Below are positions 45,064 to 55,110 of a stretch of DNA of 64,000 bases, piece by piece; positions within the stretch are counted from its first letter, which is position 1, and each line of letters begins with the position of its first letter. A program made the position numbers and the translations under genes. Origin of the DNA: Chamaelirium japonicum (Eukaryota; Streptophyta; Magnoliopsida; Liliales; Melanthiaceae); assembly GCA_947650365.1 (NCBI GenBank), contig OX393552.1:24463444-24527443 (forward strand). Direction: 5' to 3'. Below the pieces are notes generated by a model. It did no database searches and was not told where the DNA came from. It saw nothing but the letters and a program-made list of their open reading frames with translations.

Positions 45064-48000
45064 ACGGGGTATAGGCTGGTGGCCTAATTCGACGAAATGG
45101 GCAGCCGCCCATTTTACACCCTTAGGAGCCTTAGAATGTATTGATTTTTTGTGAGCATATGCACCTTACCTTAGATAGCACACCCACAAAAAATCAGCAC
45201 CTTACCTTATATATATATGAGTTTAATTCAATCGATCTAGATTCGAATCAGCTGATATGGCCTATTTTGGACTCAACTTGGGCTTGATTCGACTGAATTG
45301 GGTATGATTCGATTTTGTTTGAATCCAATTCAACCGAACCGGATGCGAACAAGGACGAACCAGATTTGAACCAAGTCGAACGACAATCCGAATCCGGATC
45401 GGAGCATATATTAGGGTTGGGTAATATTTCGGTTCGGGTCACACAATCCAAAACCGGCTCAGTTCGGATAAGTTACACGCATACAGAGAGAGAATTCAAA
45501 AAAAAAAAAATGGAACCAAATCACAAACAAGGCACGTAACCCCTACTCTACACTCCCCCTACAAATAAAACTTTCCTTCCTAGTCTATATGAACCTTATA
45601 GTTCTCCCCTAGTTGCATGCACTTCAATTGTGTAACCAATAACAAACGTATCCCTATTCATCAACTGGTCATCTAGACAATATTGGTATTATACCCCCCG
45701 CTTGACAACTTAGGGGGTGTTTGGCATGAGGAACAGCTGTCCCACTTAATCCTCATCCGACAGAGGGTATTTTTGTCAATTATCATTTCTAGTATAAATT
45801 CGATGGTTCAGCGTCCGGTTGGCAAAGAAACGCACGAAGCGATAAATCTCGCTCCCAACTCTTCATTCCACAAAAACAAACACTAACCGTTATTTTTAAA
45901 ATCTAGAGCCGGGAATAGAAACGGGAGGTTCTGCAATGATGCCAAACACCAATTCAGGGGGGCAACCAGCTGAAAAATTCTTATCCATCTTTCTATAGTC
46001 AACATCTTGATTAGGGCTGGCAATTTTGGACCCAGCACGAAGTTAGCGGGTCTGAGTTTGGGTTAAACGGGTTCGGGTCGTAAACGGGTTGACACGATAG
46101 ACCCGTTTAATAACGGGTCGTGTCGGGTTGGGTCTACCTGTAATATAGTACCAGCAGGTCTATCGAGTCAAGTCGGGTCGAGTCGGATTGGGTCGGATCG
46201 GGTCAACTGAATAGACCCGTGTGCTAAACGGGTATAACGGATCTTATCGGGTCTACCCGTTTATAAATGGGTCGGGTACGGGTTTATGATCTAGACACGA
46301 TTAGTTAAACGGATCAGGTCCGGGTCTAGGGGTCTTGGACACGACCCGAAACTAGACCCGACCCGACCCATTGCCACCCCTAATCTTGATGGAGTAAGAC
46401 TTGTACTGAAGATGATGAGTTGATTTACTTGTCTTGAACTGGTGGTGCTTGATGCATCGGTCTCGCCACTTTACTGTACGGGACACCTTATGGGATTACT
46501 ACATCCTTTATAGTTTTATGGGTTTTTTTGACCTTGGCCCCCAGTTAATTGGGGTACTTAAAAAGTACCCTCAATGGTCTTAATTTTCGAGTCTTGTCCT
46601 TTGTTGACCGTAAATCCACATGGTTTTTTGAAAGAAAAAGCAGTTTTTGAATGGTAAAACTTGAAAATTAAGATAAGAGGGGGATTACTACTCCATCCTT
46701 TTTAGTTTTATTACATGTACACCACACGTTCTAATGCTTGTTTAAGTTCCTATCTCTCCAAATCGTAAAGAATGACTAATCTAATTTCAATCTTCGACAA
46801 TGTTTTTGGATAAATTACACATAGATCCTTGTAGTTTGATTGATTATCACTTTCACCTTTTATATTTAAAATCCTACAAATACCCCCCACATAATTTCGA
46901 TTTTCTTGCACAAATACCCCTCGGGAGGTGGTAAAAGTGATACTCCTCAAACTATAGTGGGGCATTTGTAGCTAGAGCTTTAAAGATGGGGGGTGAAAGT
47001 GATAATCGGTCAAACTATAGGGGGTTTGCCATTTTCTAATTTCTAATCAGACCCGTAGCCGATCAAACTCTCAAGCATAGAAAAAATTAAGGGTAATTTT
47101 GACTTATCCCCCGTCCAAAATTATATGCTAATTAGTAAGCATCCCCCTTTTAATCATTATTAGACTTACCCCCAATTTGACTTACCCCTCAGAGGAATGT
47201 TACAGTGAGCTATGAGCTGCCGGTTTAGAAAGTGAGCTGCGGGTATTTTGACCCCTCTAGGAGTTTTTGAATTTGATGAAATTTGGTGAGGATATTGTCT
47301 AGGGTAAGATGATCATCCTCACCAATTTTTATCAAATTCCAAAATTTCTAGGGGGGTCAAATGGTCGAAGCAAATCTGTCATCCGCAGTTATCGTTAAAT
47401 TCTACAGATTTTGCTTCGACCATTTGACCCCCCTAGAAGTTTTGGAATTTGATGAAAATTGGTGATGATGATCATCTTACCTTAGACAACACCCTCACCA
47501 AATTTTATCAAATTTCAAAACTTCTAGAGAGTTCAAAATACCCGCAGTTCATTTTCTCCTACCGCAGCTCACAGCTCAACGTAACAGCCTTCCTTATCCC
47601 TCAAACTACTATATGATAATTTGTCAAAATAGGTTGTATGTCTAAATATCATATAGTTATGGGGGTGTATGTCTAAATATTATATAGTTATAGGGTGTAA
47701 GTCAACTTTTTAGGGGGTAAGTCTGTTAAAAGTTAAGTCAACTTTTTAGGGGTAAGTCCAATACCGGTTAAAAGGGGGGTGACTTACTAATTAACCTAAA
47801 AGTTGGAGGGTTAAGTCAAAACTACCGAAAAAGTAATTGAAGGTGTAAATGAAAATCCGTTGGACCATGAGTCCTTCCTACCTTCCGACGTCACCGGGTT
47901 TGACGAGCCCCGCGTTCAACCTCAGCGAAGGCATCGAGTCGGCGGTCTTCAACGTCGCGGGAGCCTCCACCACGATCACCGGAGACCCTATCTGGAGATC

Positions 48001-48156
48001 GGTTCCCCCACCTCCCGTGGCCGCCGTCGCCGGATCCGGCCGCTGCGAGGACTCGCATCTGGTGGCCGGCGCCGGGCGGCTGGACTTCGGGCGCGGTGGA
48101 GGGCACGGCAGCGGCAGCTTGGGAGATGGCAGCGCGATTCCGAGAGAGAGAGCCAT
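44605..48156 (-). CDS. CRR42: CRR42-like chloroplast protein (DUF3148), NDH subcomplex A assembly; two exons
   Basis: Exon 1 (48156-47882) and exon 2 (44707-44605) join at AG|GT...GCAG|G in frame, giving 125 residues. Residues 1 to about 37 (MALSLGIALPSPKLPLPCPP onward) are Ser/Pro/Arg-rich without acids, as in a plastid transit peptide. The mature part has the DUF3148 pattern: LQIGSPVIVVEAPATLKTA, SMPSLRLNAGLVKPGDVGR, then across the intron IIARKPKDVWAVRLAIGSYL and LLDGKHFKPLD, a small SH3-like fold in cyanobacterial relatives. Arabidopsis CRR42 is needed to assemble subcomplex A of the chloroplast NADH dehydrogenase-like complex. No defect is visible. The 3174-bp intron holds at least five repeats. 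The CRR42 name follows from recall of the conserved domain, not from a search. Confidence 0.88.
44980..45060. repeat. (AT)n-(AG)n compound microsatellite in the CRR42-like intron
   Basis: About 17 AT units followed by about 23 AG units, some 270 bp upstream (in gene sense) of exon 2. Confidence 0.93.
45713..45950. mobile_element. MITE with GGTGTTTGGCAT inverted ends (PIF/Tourist-like), in the CRR42-like intron
   Basis: Left end GGGGGTGTTTGGCATGAGG after TTA; right end GATGCCAAACACC. The interior (GTTGGCAAAGAAACGCACG, CCCAACTCTTCATTCC, CGGGAATAGAAACGGG) matches a second copy at about 49014-49257. Confidence 0.65.
46012..46382. mobile_element. hAT-type MITE in the CRR42-like intron
   Basis: Terminal inverted repeats TAGGGCTGGCAAT / ATTGCCACCCCTA and a perfect 8-bp duplication ATCTTGAT (46004-46011 and 46383-46390), the hAT hallmark. 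The body is rich in GGGTCGGGT and its complement. A decayed relative starts at 48294. Confidence 0.88.
47085..47830. mobile_element. Fold-back MITE carrying a second fold-back MITE, in the CRR42-like intron
   Basis: The outer element starts AGGGTAATTTTGACTTATCC, with AGTAAGCATCCCCCTTTTAA a little further in. It ends with the inverse order (TTAAAAGGGGGGTGACTTAC, then GGTTAAGTCAAAACTACC). Inside it, 47199-47586 is an almost complete hairpin of its own. Confidence 0.7.
47199..47586. mobile_element. Inner hairpin MITE, about 390 bp
   Basis: GTTACAGTGAGC at the left pairs with GCTCAACGTAAC at the right. The arms (CTAGGAGTTTTTGAATTTGA; CAAATGGTCGAAGCAAATCTG-type near the centre) are complementary over nearly 170 bp each side. 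Confidence 0.8.
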
Positions 48157-48293
48157 CGTGGTGGCTCTAGATGATGGATGATGTGTGTGGCATTGCTTAT
48201 CTGGCTAAGGTGTTGCTGTTTGCACCCACAAAATTATTGGGGCCCCAATTTTGTGTAAATACCTCAGCTCATTTATAATTTTTTTACTAGGGC

Positions 48294-48830
48294 TAGGGCT
48301 GGCAATTTCGGATCCGACACGGCAGACCCGACACGACCCGACACGAAGTTAGTGAGTCTGGGTCAGGACTAAACGGGTTCGGGTCGTAAACGGGTCGAAA
48401 ATAGACCCGTTTAATAAACGAGTCGGGTCCGGGTTTAGAGTCTGGACATGGTAGACCCGAAAAGACCCGTTTAGTATTCAACGGGTCGTGTCGGGTCGGG
48501 TCGGGTCTACCCGCAATCCGATACTATAATATATAATACCAGTGGATCTTTCAGGTCAGGTCGGGTCGAGTCAAATTGGGTCGGATCGGGTCAACTGAAT
48601 AGACCCGGGTGGTAAATGGATCTTATCGGATCTACCCGTTTATTAGCGGGTCGGGTACGGGTTTAGGATCTAGACACGATTAGTTAAATGAGTCGGGTCC
48701 GGGTCAATGGGTTTTGGACACAACACGAAACTAGACACGACACGAACCCGACACGACATGACCCATTTACCACCTGACACGAACACGACACGACCCAGTT
48801 AAACAGTTCGGGTCCTCTCCCTCTCTCCCT
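48294..48830. mobile_element. Decayed relative of the hAT MITE, just upstream of the CRR42-like gene
   Basis: Starts TAGGGCTGGCAATTTCGG, like the element at 46012, and is full of GGGTCGGGTC and ACGACCCG runs. No clean right end or duplication found. It begins within 140 bp of the CRR42-like start codon and so is likely part of, or next to, its promoter. Confidence 0.55.
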
Positions 48831-48904
48831 CCCCGTTTTCTTCTTTCTCCGACCCTCCTCTTACTCTCCCCATCCTCCTCATATAACATGAGGAGGGGAG
48901 CATG

Positions 48905-48991
48905 CACGTGGACATAAGGACCATGTGGGGGCCATCGGTTATCACACCGAGAGTTGGCTGATGGCCCACACGTTGGCATTATGTCCACGTG
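48905..48991. repeat. Perfect-stem short hairpin with G-box arms
   Basis: CACGTGGACATAA (48905-48917) is the exact reverse complement of TTATGTCCACGTG (48979-48991). GGGGCCATC and GATGGCCC extend the stem inside. Confidence 0.7.
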
Positions 48992-49013
48992 TGGTCTAAT
49001 TGTGATGTCCTTC

Positions 49014-49257
49014 CAATCGTTCCAGGCGGAGTGCATCCGACCCAATGGAAAACAAGAGGGGATTTAATTTTGCAATAACTGTAAGGGTATTTCTGTCAAT
49101 AGCCAAATCTAGTGAGTGGTTGGCAGAGAAACGCACGGTGTGACGATTTCTCATTCCCAACTCTTCATTCCGTCGGAACAAATATCAGCCACTACTTTTG
49201 AAATCCGGAACCGGGAATAGAAATGGGCGGTTCTGGATTGATGCCAAACACCCCCTT
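49014..49257. mobile_element. Second copy of the 45713 MITE, left end lost
   Basis: Shares GTTGGCAGAGAAACGCACGG, CCCAACTCTTCATTCCG and CGGGAATAGAAATGGG with 45713-45950 and ends GATGCCAAACACCCCC before TTA. Confidence 0.6.
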
Positions 49258-49305
49258 ACCTGACCAGGCAACTGGGAGAAGCAAGCGTTGTCACACGCAA
49301 ACTTA

Positions 49306-51252
49306 GGGTGTGTTTGGCATTGATTTTGGAGGCCTAGTTTTGCGTCAAAACTAGTTCCGCTTGCCAAACTGGTTTTGGTATAAGATTTTAGTGCGTTTGG
49401 GATTCGATTAGAAAATTGATTTTCCAAAACCAAAACCAAAAAATCATCAAAACCCAAAAGCAGAAATTTTCTGCTTTTGGGTTCTTCTTTTGGGTTCTTG
49501 AGGCAAGGCGGCAAAACAATAATTAAAAAAAATTATTGTGAATAACATATATGTTGTAGAGAGAAACTATTGTAAAGAGAAAAAATTAAACCCGAGAGAA
49601 TATATACATATCATATTGTAGAGAGAGAAAATTATTATAGAGAGAATACTATAGAGAAAATATATGATAGATATAAAAATATTATAGAGAGAAAATTCTA
49701 AAGAGAAGAATATAGATAGAGTATTAAATAAATAAATATATAGTGAGAGAAAATATTGAAGATAAAAAATATTATAGAGAGAGAAAATATTATAGAGAGA
49801 AAATATTATAGAAAAAGAAAATATTATAGAGAGAAAATATTATAGAAAAAGAATATTTTAGAGAGAGAAAATATTATAGAAAGATAATATTTTAGAGAAA
49901 GAATATGTTATAGAAAGTAGTTTATATAGTAAACATTGTAGAGAGAGAAAAAAACATAAAGAGGAGAAAATATTAATAATAGAGAGAGAAGATATCATAG
50001 AGAGAGAAAATATAATAGAAATAGAATATTTTAGAGAGAGAAAATATTATAAAAAGAGAATATTTTAGAGTGAGAAATGTTATAGAGTGAAAACTTTGTA
50101 GAAATAGGATATTTTAGAGAAAGAAAATATTGTAGAAAGAAAATATTTTAGAGAGATAAAACATTATAGAAAGAGAATATTTTATAGAGATAAAATATTA
50201 TAGAAAGAAAATATTTTAGAGAGAGAATATATTATAGAGGAAAATTTAGAAAAAAAATATTATAGAGAGAAAAAATAACGTAGAGGGGAAAAAATATAAA
50301 TTATAGAGAGAGAAGATATCATAGAGAGAAAATATTCAAGAGAGAATATTATAGAAAGAATATTTTAGAGAGAGAAAATATTATACAAAGAGAATATTTT
50401 AGAGAGAGAAATATTGTAAAGTGAAAACATTGTATAATATGATATTTTTGAGAGCACATTTTATAGAAAGAGAATATTTTAGAGAGAGAAAATATTATAG
50501 AGAGAATATTTTAGAAAGAGAAAATATTGTAGTGAGAGAAAATGACATAAAGAGGAAAAAATATTATACAGAGGAAATATCATAGAGAAAAAATGGTATA
50601 GAAAAAAAATATTATTGAAAGAGATCGAAGATATTGCAGATAGAAAAAATGTTATAGAAAAATAATATTTTATAAAGAGAAAATATCGTAACGAGAAATG
50701 ATGTAGAAAGAGAATATTATAGAGAAAAAATATTGTACAATAAAAATATTTTAGAGAGAATATTGTAAAGACAAAATATTTTAAAGAGTAAATATTTAAA
50801 AGAGAAACTGAATGAGAGAAAATATTATAGAGAAAAAATATCATAGAGAGAAAAAATGGGGTAGAGAGGAGAAATAATATTTTTAGAGAGAAAATATTAG
50901 AGAAAGTGTTATAGAGAGAATATTTTTAGAGAAAAAATCTTGTAGCAAGAGAATATTTTAGAGAGAGAAAATATTATAGAATGAATATATTATAGAGAGA
51001 ATATACTATAGAAAAAGAATGTGATGGATAGAGTATGTTATATAGATAATGTTTTACAAATAGAATATTTAAAAATAGAGAAAATAACTGCAAAACTAGT
51101 TTTAGGCTCAAAACTGGTTTTATTGCCAAATGCTCAAATATTGATAATTCGAGAACTGGTTTTCGATAAGCTAAAACTGGTTTTGCACCAAACTGGTTCT
51201 TGGTATTCCAAAATCAAAACCTAAAATTTTAAAACCAATGCCAAACGCACCC
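49306..51252. mobile_element. PIF/Harbinger-like element with a 1.5-kb microsatellite core
   Basis: Inverted ends GGGTGTGTTTGGCATTGATT and (reversed right end) GGGTGCGTTTGGCATTGGTT; TTA duplication at 49303-49305 and 51253-51255. The inner flanks also pair (AAACTGGTTTTG / CAAAACTGG). There is no transposase. The interior from about 49540 to 51060 is a degenerate AGAGAAAATATTATAG repeat. Confidence 0.8.
49540..51060. repeat. AGAGAAAATATTATAG-type degenerate minisatellite
   Basis: About 1.5 kb of units mixing AGAGAG, AAAATATT and ATAGAGA or TTTTAGAGA, with 14-20-bp periodicity. The minus-strand ORF at 50479-50844 reads Phe/Leu/Tyr/Ser repeats and is an artefact. Confidence 0.88.
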
Positions 51253-51255
51253 TTA

Positions 51256-52055
51256 GTGTAATCGATCTTATCCAACAACTACCATTGAAAATGGATTTTT
51301 ACGATTTTGCTTCCCTTTGACTTACAATCTCTATATTTTTTTCTTTATGTATTGCCACACCTAATCATCTTTTGTATTCAGTTCAAAATCAAAGGTACAA
51401 ACCATAATATATTCCAAAAATTTATATGGATGATGAGCCCTCGTAATTTTTTTTTTTTTTGTTGAGGATGTTGTGAGAGGCTCTAGTCCGTAGGGTTTCT
51501 TCTTGCCATTTTTCTTTTCATGTGAGGATTAATGTTCCATTTTTATTGATCTTTGTTGTGCCTCCTCTATAGAATTTTATTTTCTAGCAATTTGTTTTTA
51601 ATGGCAACAATTATTATTTATTTATTAAAATATCGATATGTTATATTATAATATAAGAAAATCATGGCTCCGCCCCTGATGTTAGGCTACTTGAAAAGGG
51701 TCCTAACCCATCTGGACATCATTGGGCTCACATGTAGAACTGATTTGGGTGATTAGTCTATGTATTGCCATGGGCGTGTTAAGCATTATTTATATAAAAA
51801 AATTCCTTCGAGGATTGCTAATTTTAGCATATAATTAGTTGCAATCATTAAAACCATTTTCAATATGGATCAGGTGTTAATTATAATACTTATCTAGCTT
51901 TATTGAGTCAACATGTAAGATAGAAGAGGCCTCCATGTGGCACCACATTATTCACATAGTGGCACCACGTGCTCGGTTGAAAGGCTTTCGTTTTAGTATA
52001 GTAGTATTAGATAGCTTGGGTGTTGGCTACAAATGAGTGTACTAAGTGTTACTAG
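51256..52055. other. Intergenic stretch, nothing recognised
   Basis: AT-rich, no ORF of note and no clear inverted or direct ends. Confidence 0.5.
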
Positions 52056-52175
52056 AGAGAAATGATAGTCATACCGATAGCTTTTACCGATTCGTTTACA
52101 CATAATGACATGGCATCCAATCATAGCATCCCTTGCCTTTCGCTTCGAGCTGAGTGCAATTTACTAGTTGGGGCT

Positions 52176-53112
52176 TGTGGGGGAAAATCTTCGTGCCGAC
52201 CCGAAGACTCTCGCAGCACCAGTCAATTGAATGTTCGTGTTGACGTCGAAGATCGTTGGTCGATCTGTTGATCGACTGTTGATCGAAGTTGAAGCTTTTG
52301 ATTTGTAAACAGAGAGATGCAATCAGAGAGAGTTTGACACGAGAAGTGATCTCGGAGTTCAGCCGAAGCCTACGTCTCCGTGCTATAGGGTGCAACCCGA
52401 ATTCACTAACACTTATATTGAAGTGATCTCGATAGGCCGAGTATCACTGTAAACACTGATCTTTCTAAAAGAAGATCAAAGGGAGATGGTAGATCGGAAG
52501 TGTGAAATCCCAGAGCTCTGGTTCTGAAAGTCAGATCTTAGAGTGGAAAGCAGATTTGTGGATCTGGATTTCGATCCTTTTACATTCGAAGGCTCTGCTA
52601 TTTATAGGATTCCCGGGGAGAAATTCCGGGGCAAATGGCGGTTTCTGCTGCCGTATCTGGGGATCCTCCAGGCAGGGCCGGTGGGTCCCTTGAAAGCCTT
52701 CAGGGGCCCACCAGGCAGGGCCGGTGGGTCCCGTTGCGGTCTCCGGGGGCCCACCGGGCAGGGCCGGTGGGTCCCGTTGCGGTCTCCGGGGGCCCACCAG
52801 GCAGGGCCGGTGGGTCCCGCTGTGGTCTCCGGGGGCCCACCAGGCAGGGCCGGTGGGTCCCGCTGTGGTACTCGGGGGCCCACCAGGCAGGGCCGGTGGG
52901 TCCCGCTGTGGTACTCGGGGGCCCACCAGGCAGGGCCGGTGGGTCCCGCTGTGGTACTCGGGGGCCCACCAGGCAGGGCCGGTGGGTCCCGCTGTGGTAC
53001 TCGGGGGCCCACCAGGCAGGGCCAGTGGGTCCCGCTGTTGTCTCCGGGGGCCCACCAGGCAGGGCCGGGGGTCCCGCTGCTTGCAGATTTCTTACCAAAA
53101 TTTGCACCCACA
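52176..53112 (-). repeat. 3' LTR of the LARD-like element
   Basis: 937 bp. Contains ten or so 42-bp units at about 52665-53085. Confidence 0.93.
52665..53085. repeat. 42-bp GC-rich minisatellite inside the LTR (copy also at 58843-59263)
   Basis: Unit GGGCCCACCAGGCAGGGCCG plus GTGGGTCCCGCTGTGGTACTC, about ten copies. Because 42 is a multiple of three, several frames on both strands stay open and give 14-residue repeats; none looks like a gene. Confidence 0.92.
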
Positions 53113-53222
53113 GTTACCCCCTTTGTTAGCTAAGAGGCCACCTTGGCTGGCTTGGATTCGTGGTGCAAAGCTAACGACCCCCTGTCACACACGTAGAGGA
53201 GCTTTGTCGAGTGTTAGCGTTT

Positions 53223-54425
53223 GAAAATAGACTGATCGGTCAATTTTGACTGATCGGTCAAACTTGACTGATCGGTCAAATTTTGACTGATCGGTCAAAT
53301 TTGACTGATCGGTCAAATTTAACTGATCGGTCAAATTTGACTGATCGGTCAAATTTTGACTGATCGGTCAAACTTGACTGATCGGTCAAATTTGACTGTT
53401 CGGTCAAATTTGACTGATCGGTCAAATTTAACTGATCGGTCAAATTTGACTGATCGGTCAAATTTTGACTGATCGGTCAAACTTGACTGATCGGTCAAAT
53501 TTGACTGATCGGTCAATTTTGACTGATCGGTCAAACTTGACTGATCGGTCAAATTTGACTGATCGGTCAAATTTGACTGATCGGTCAAATTTTGACTGAT
53601 CGGTCAAACTTGACTGATCGGTCAATTTTGACTGATCGGTCAAACTTGACTGATCGGTCAAATTTGACTGATCGGTCAATTTTGATCGATCGGTTAAAAT
53701 CAGCCGGTCAAGGTTTGGGTGATCTGGCAAAAAACCACGTTTTTTGCCAGATCCAGTAGAAAATCGACCGATCGGTCGAATTCGACTGATCGGTCAAGTC
53801 TGACCGATCGGTCAAAGTGATTGGTCGAAGTGATCGGTCAAATTTGATCGGTCAAAAGTGATCGGTCAAATTCAACCGGTCAAGGATCGGGTGATCGGTC
53901 AAAAGATATGGTTTTTTGACAGATCTAGTAGAAAATCGACCGATCGGTCGAATTCGACTGATCGGTCAAGTCTGACCGATCGGTCAAAGTGATCGGTCGA
54001 AGTGATCGGTCAAATTTGATCGGTCATTTTTGATCGGTCAAAAGTGATCGGTCAAAAAGTGATCGGTCAAATTTGATCGATCAAGAGTGATCGGTCAAGA
54101 GTGATCGGTCAAATTTGATCGGTTAAGAGTGATCGGTCAAAAGTGATCGGTCAAATTTCAACCGGTCAAGGATCGGGTGATCGGTCAAAAGACACGGTTT
54201 TTTGACAGATCTAGTAGAAAATCGACCGATTGGTCAAATTCGACTGATCGGTCAAGTCTGACCGATTGGTCAAAGTGATCGGTCGAAGTGATCGGTCAAT
54301 TTTGATCGGTCAAATTTGATCGGTCAAAAAGTGATCGGTCAAAAGTGATCGGTCAAATTTGATCGGTCAAATTTTGATCGGTCAAAAAAAATGATCGGTC
54401 AATTTCGACCTATCGATCGAGGTGA
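53223..54425. repeat. GATCGGTCAAA(TTTGACT) minisatellite in the LARD-like element
   Basis: About 18-bp units, TGACTGATCGGTCAAATT, tightly repeated to 53690. After that come looser GATCGGTCAAA units and three longer 200-300-bp blocks that share AAAATCGACCGATCGGTCGA and TTTTTTGACAGATCTAG. Confidence 0.92.
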
Positions 54426-54879
54426 TCGGGTGCAAATCGCCGATGGAAGGGGAGTGTGCGAACACCTTCATGTCTGTTTATGGTGCTAAAGGGAGAAGTG
54501 GAGGATGGTATGGTATGTTCGATCAGGTAGAGATCAGATTTTGAGAGAAGAAGGTTGATTGATCAGCTAAATGATCAGAGAAGTAGCTGTTGAGTTGCCC
54601 AATCTTCGATCTGCTACTCGCCGCTCAGGTGCCGTTTATGTTGAGGGCAAAGGGCTGCTGTTTGGAGAAGCTGATCGGGTAGGTGTTGCCGATCGAGAGG
54701 AGCTCGCCGATCGGGTGAAGGTCACCGATCGGGTGGCAGTTGCCGTTCGGGAGGAGGTCGCCGATCGGGCAAAAACCAACCGGTTAGGATTTGGTTGATC
54801 GGTCAGAAACACACGTTTGGCGTCAGATCCAGTATGTTTTTGGCCGATCAGGTGGAGAACGAAGGGGAAGAAGGGGATC

Positions 54880-55110
54880 GAGGTTCGGGGATGGATGATC
54901 GAGGTTCGGGTGCCGGAGTTGAGAGGATGATCGAGGCTCGGGGATCCCTCTCAGTGTCCGATCGAGGCTCGGGGATCGGTCTTCCGAGGATGATCGAGGC
55001 TCGGGGGCCGGAGTTGAGAGGATGATCGAGGCTCGGGGATCCCTCTCGGTGTCCGATCGAGGCTCGGGGATCGGTCTTCCGAGGATGATCGAGGCTCGGG
55101 GGCCGGAGTT
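54880..55110. repeat. Tandem repeat of GATCGAGGCTCGGGG units, about 110 bp period
   Basis: GGATGATCGAGGCTCGGGG and CCGATCGAGGCTCGGGGATC recur; 54930-55010 is repeated nearly exactly at about 55020-55100. ORFs here are repeat artefacts. Confidence 0.75.

Noticed and set aside
47849-48181. Plus-strand ORF of 110 codons (MKIRWTMSPSYLPTSPG...)
   Set aside because: It is the antisense of CRR42-like exon 1, whose minus-strand frame carries the conserved domain and proper splice donor.
52531-53224. Six overlapping ORFs of 135-196 codons on both strands, with 14-residue Gly/Pro repeats
   Set aside because: They arise because a 42-bp tandem repeat keeps its frame on both strands. The same set appears in the other LTR (58709-59365), and no frame shows a protein family signature.
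53276-53730. Minus-strand ORFs rich in SNLTDQ / KFDRSV repeats
   Set aside because: Direct translation of the GATCGGTCAAA minisatellite; no independent evidence for a protein.
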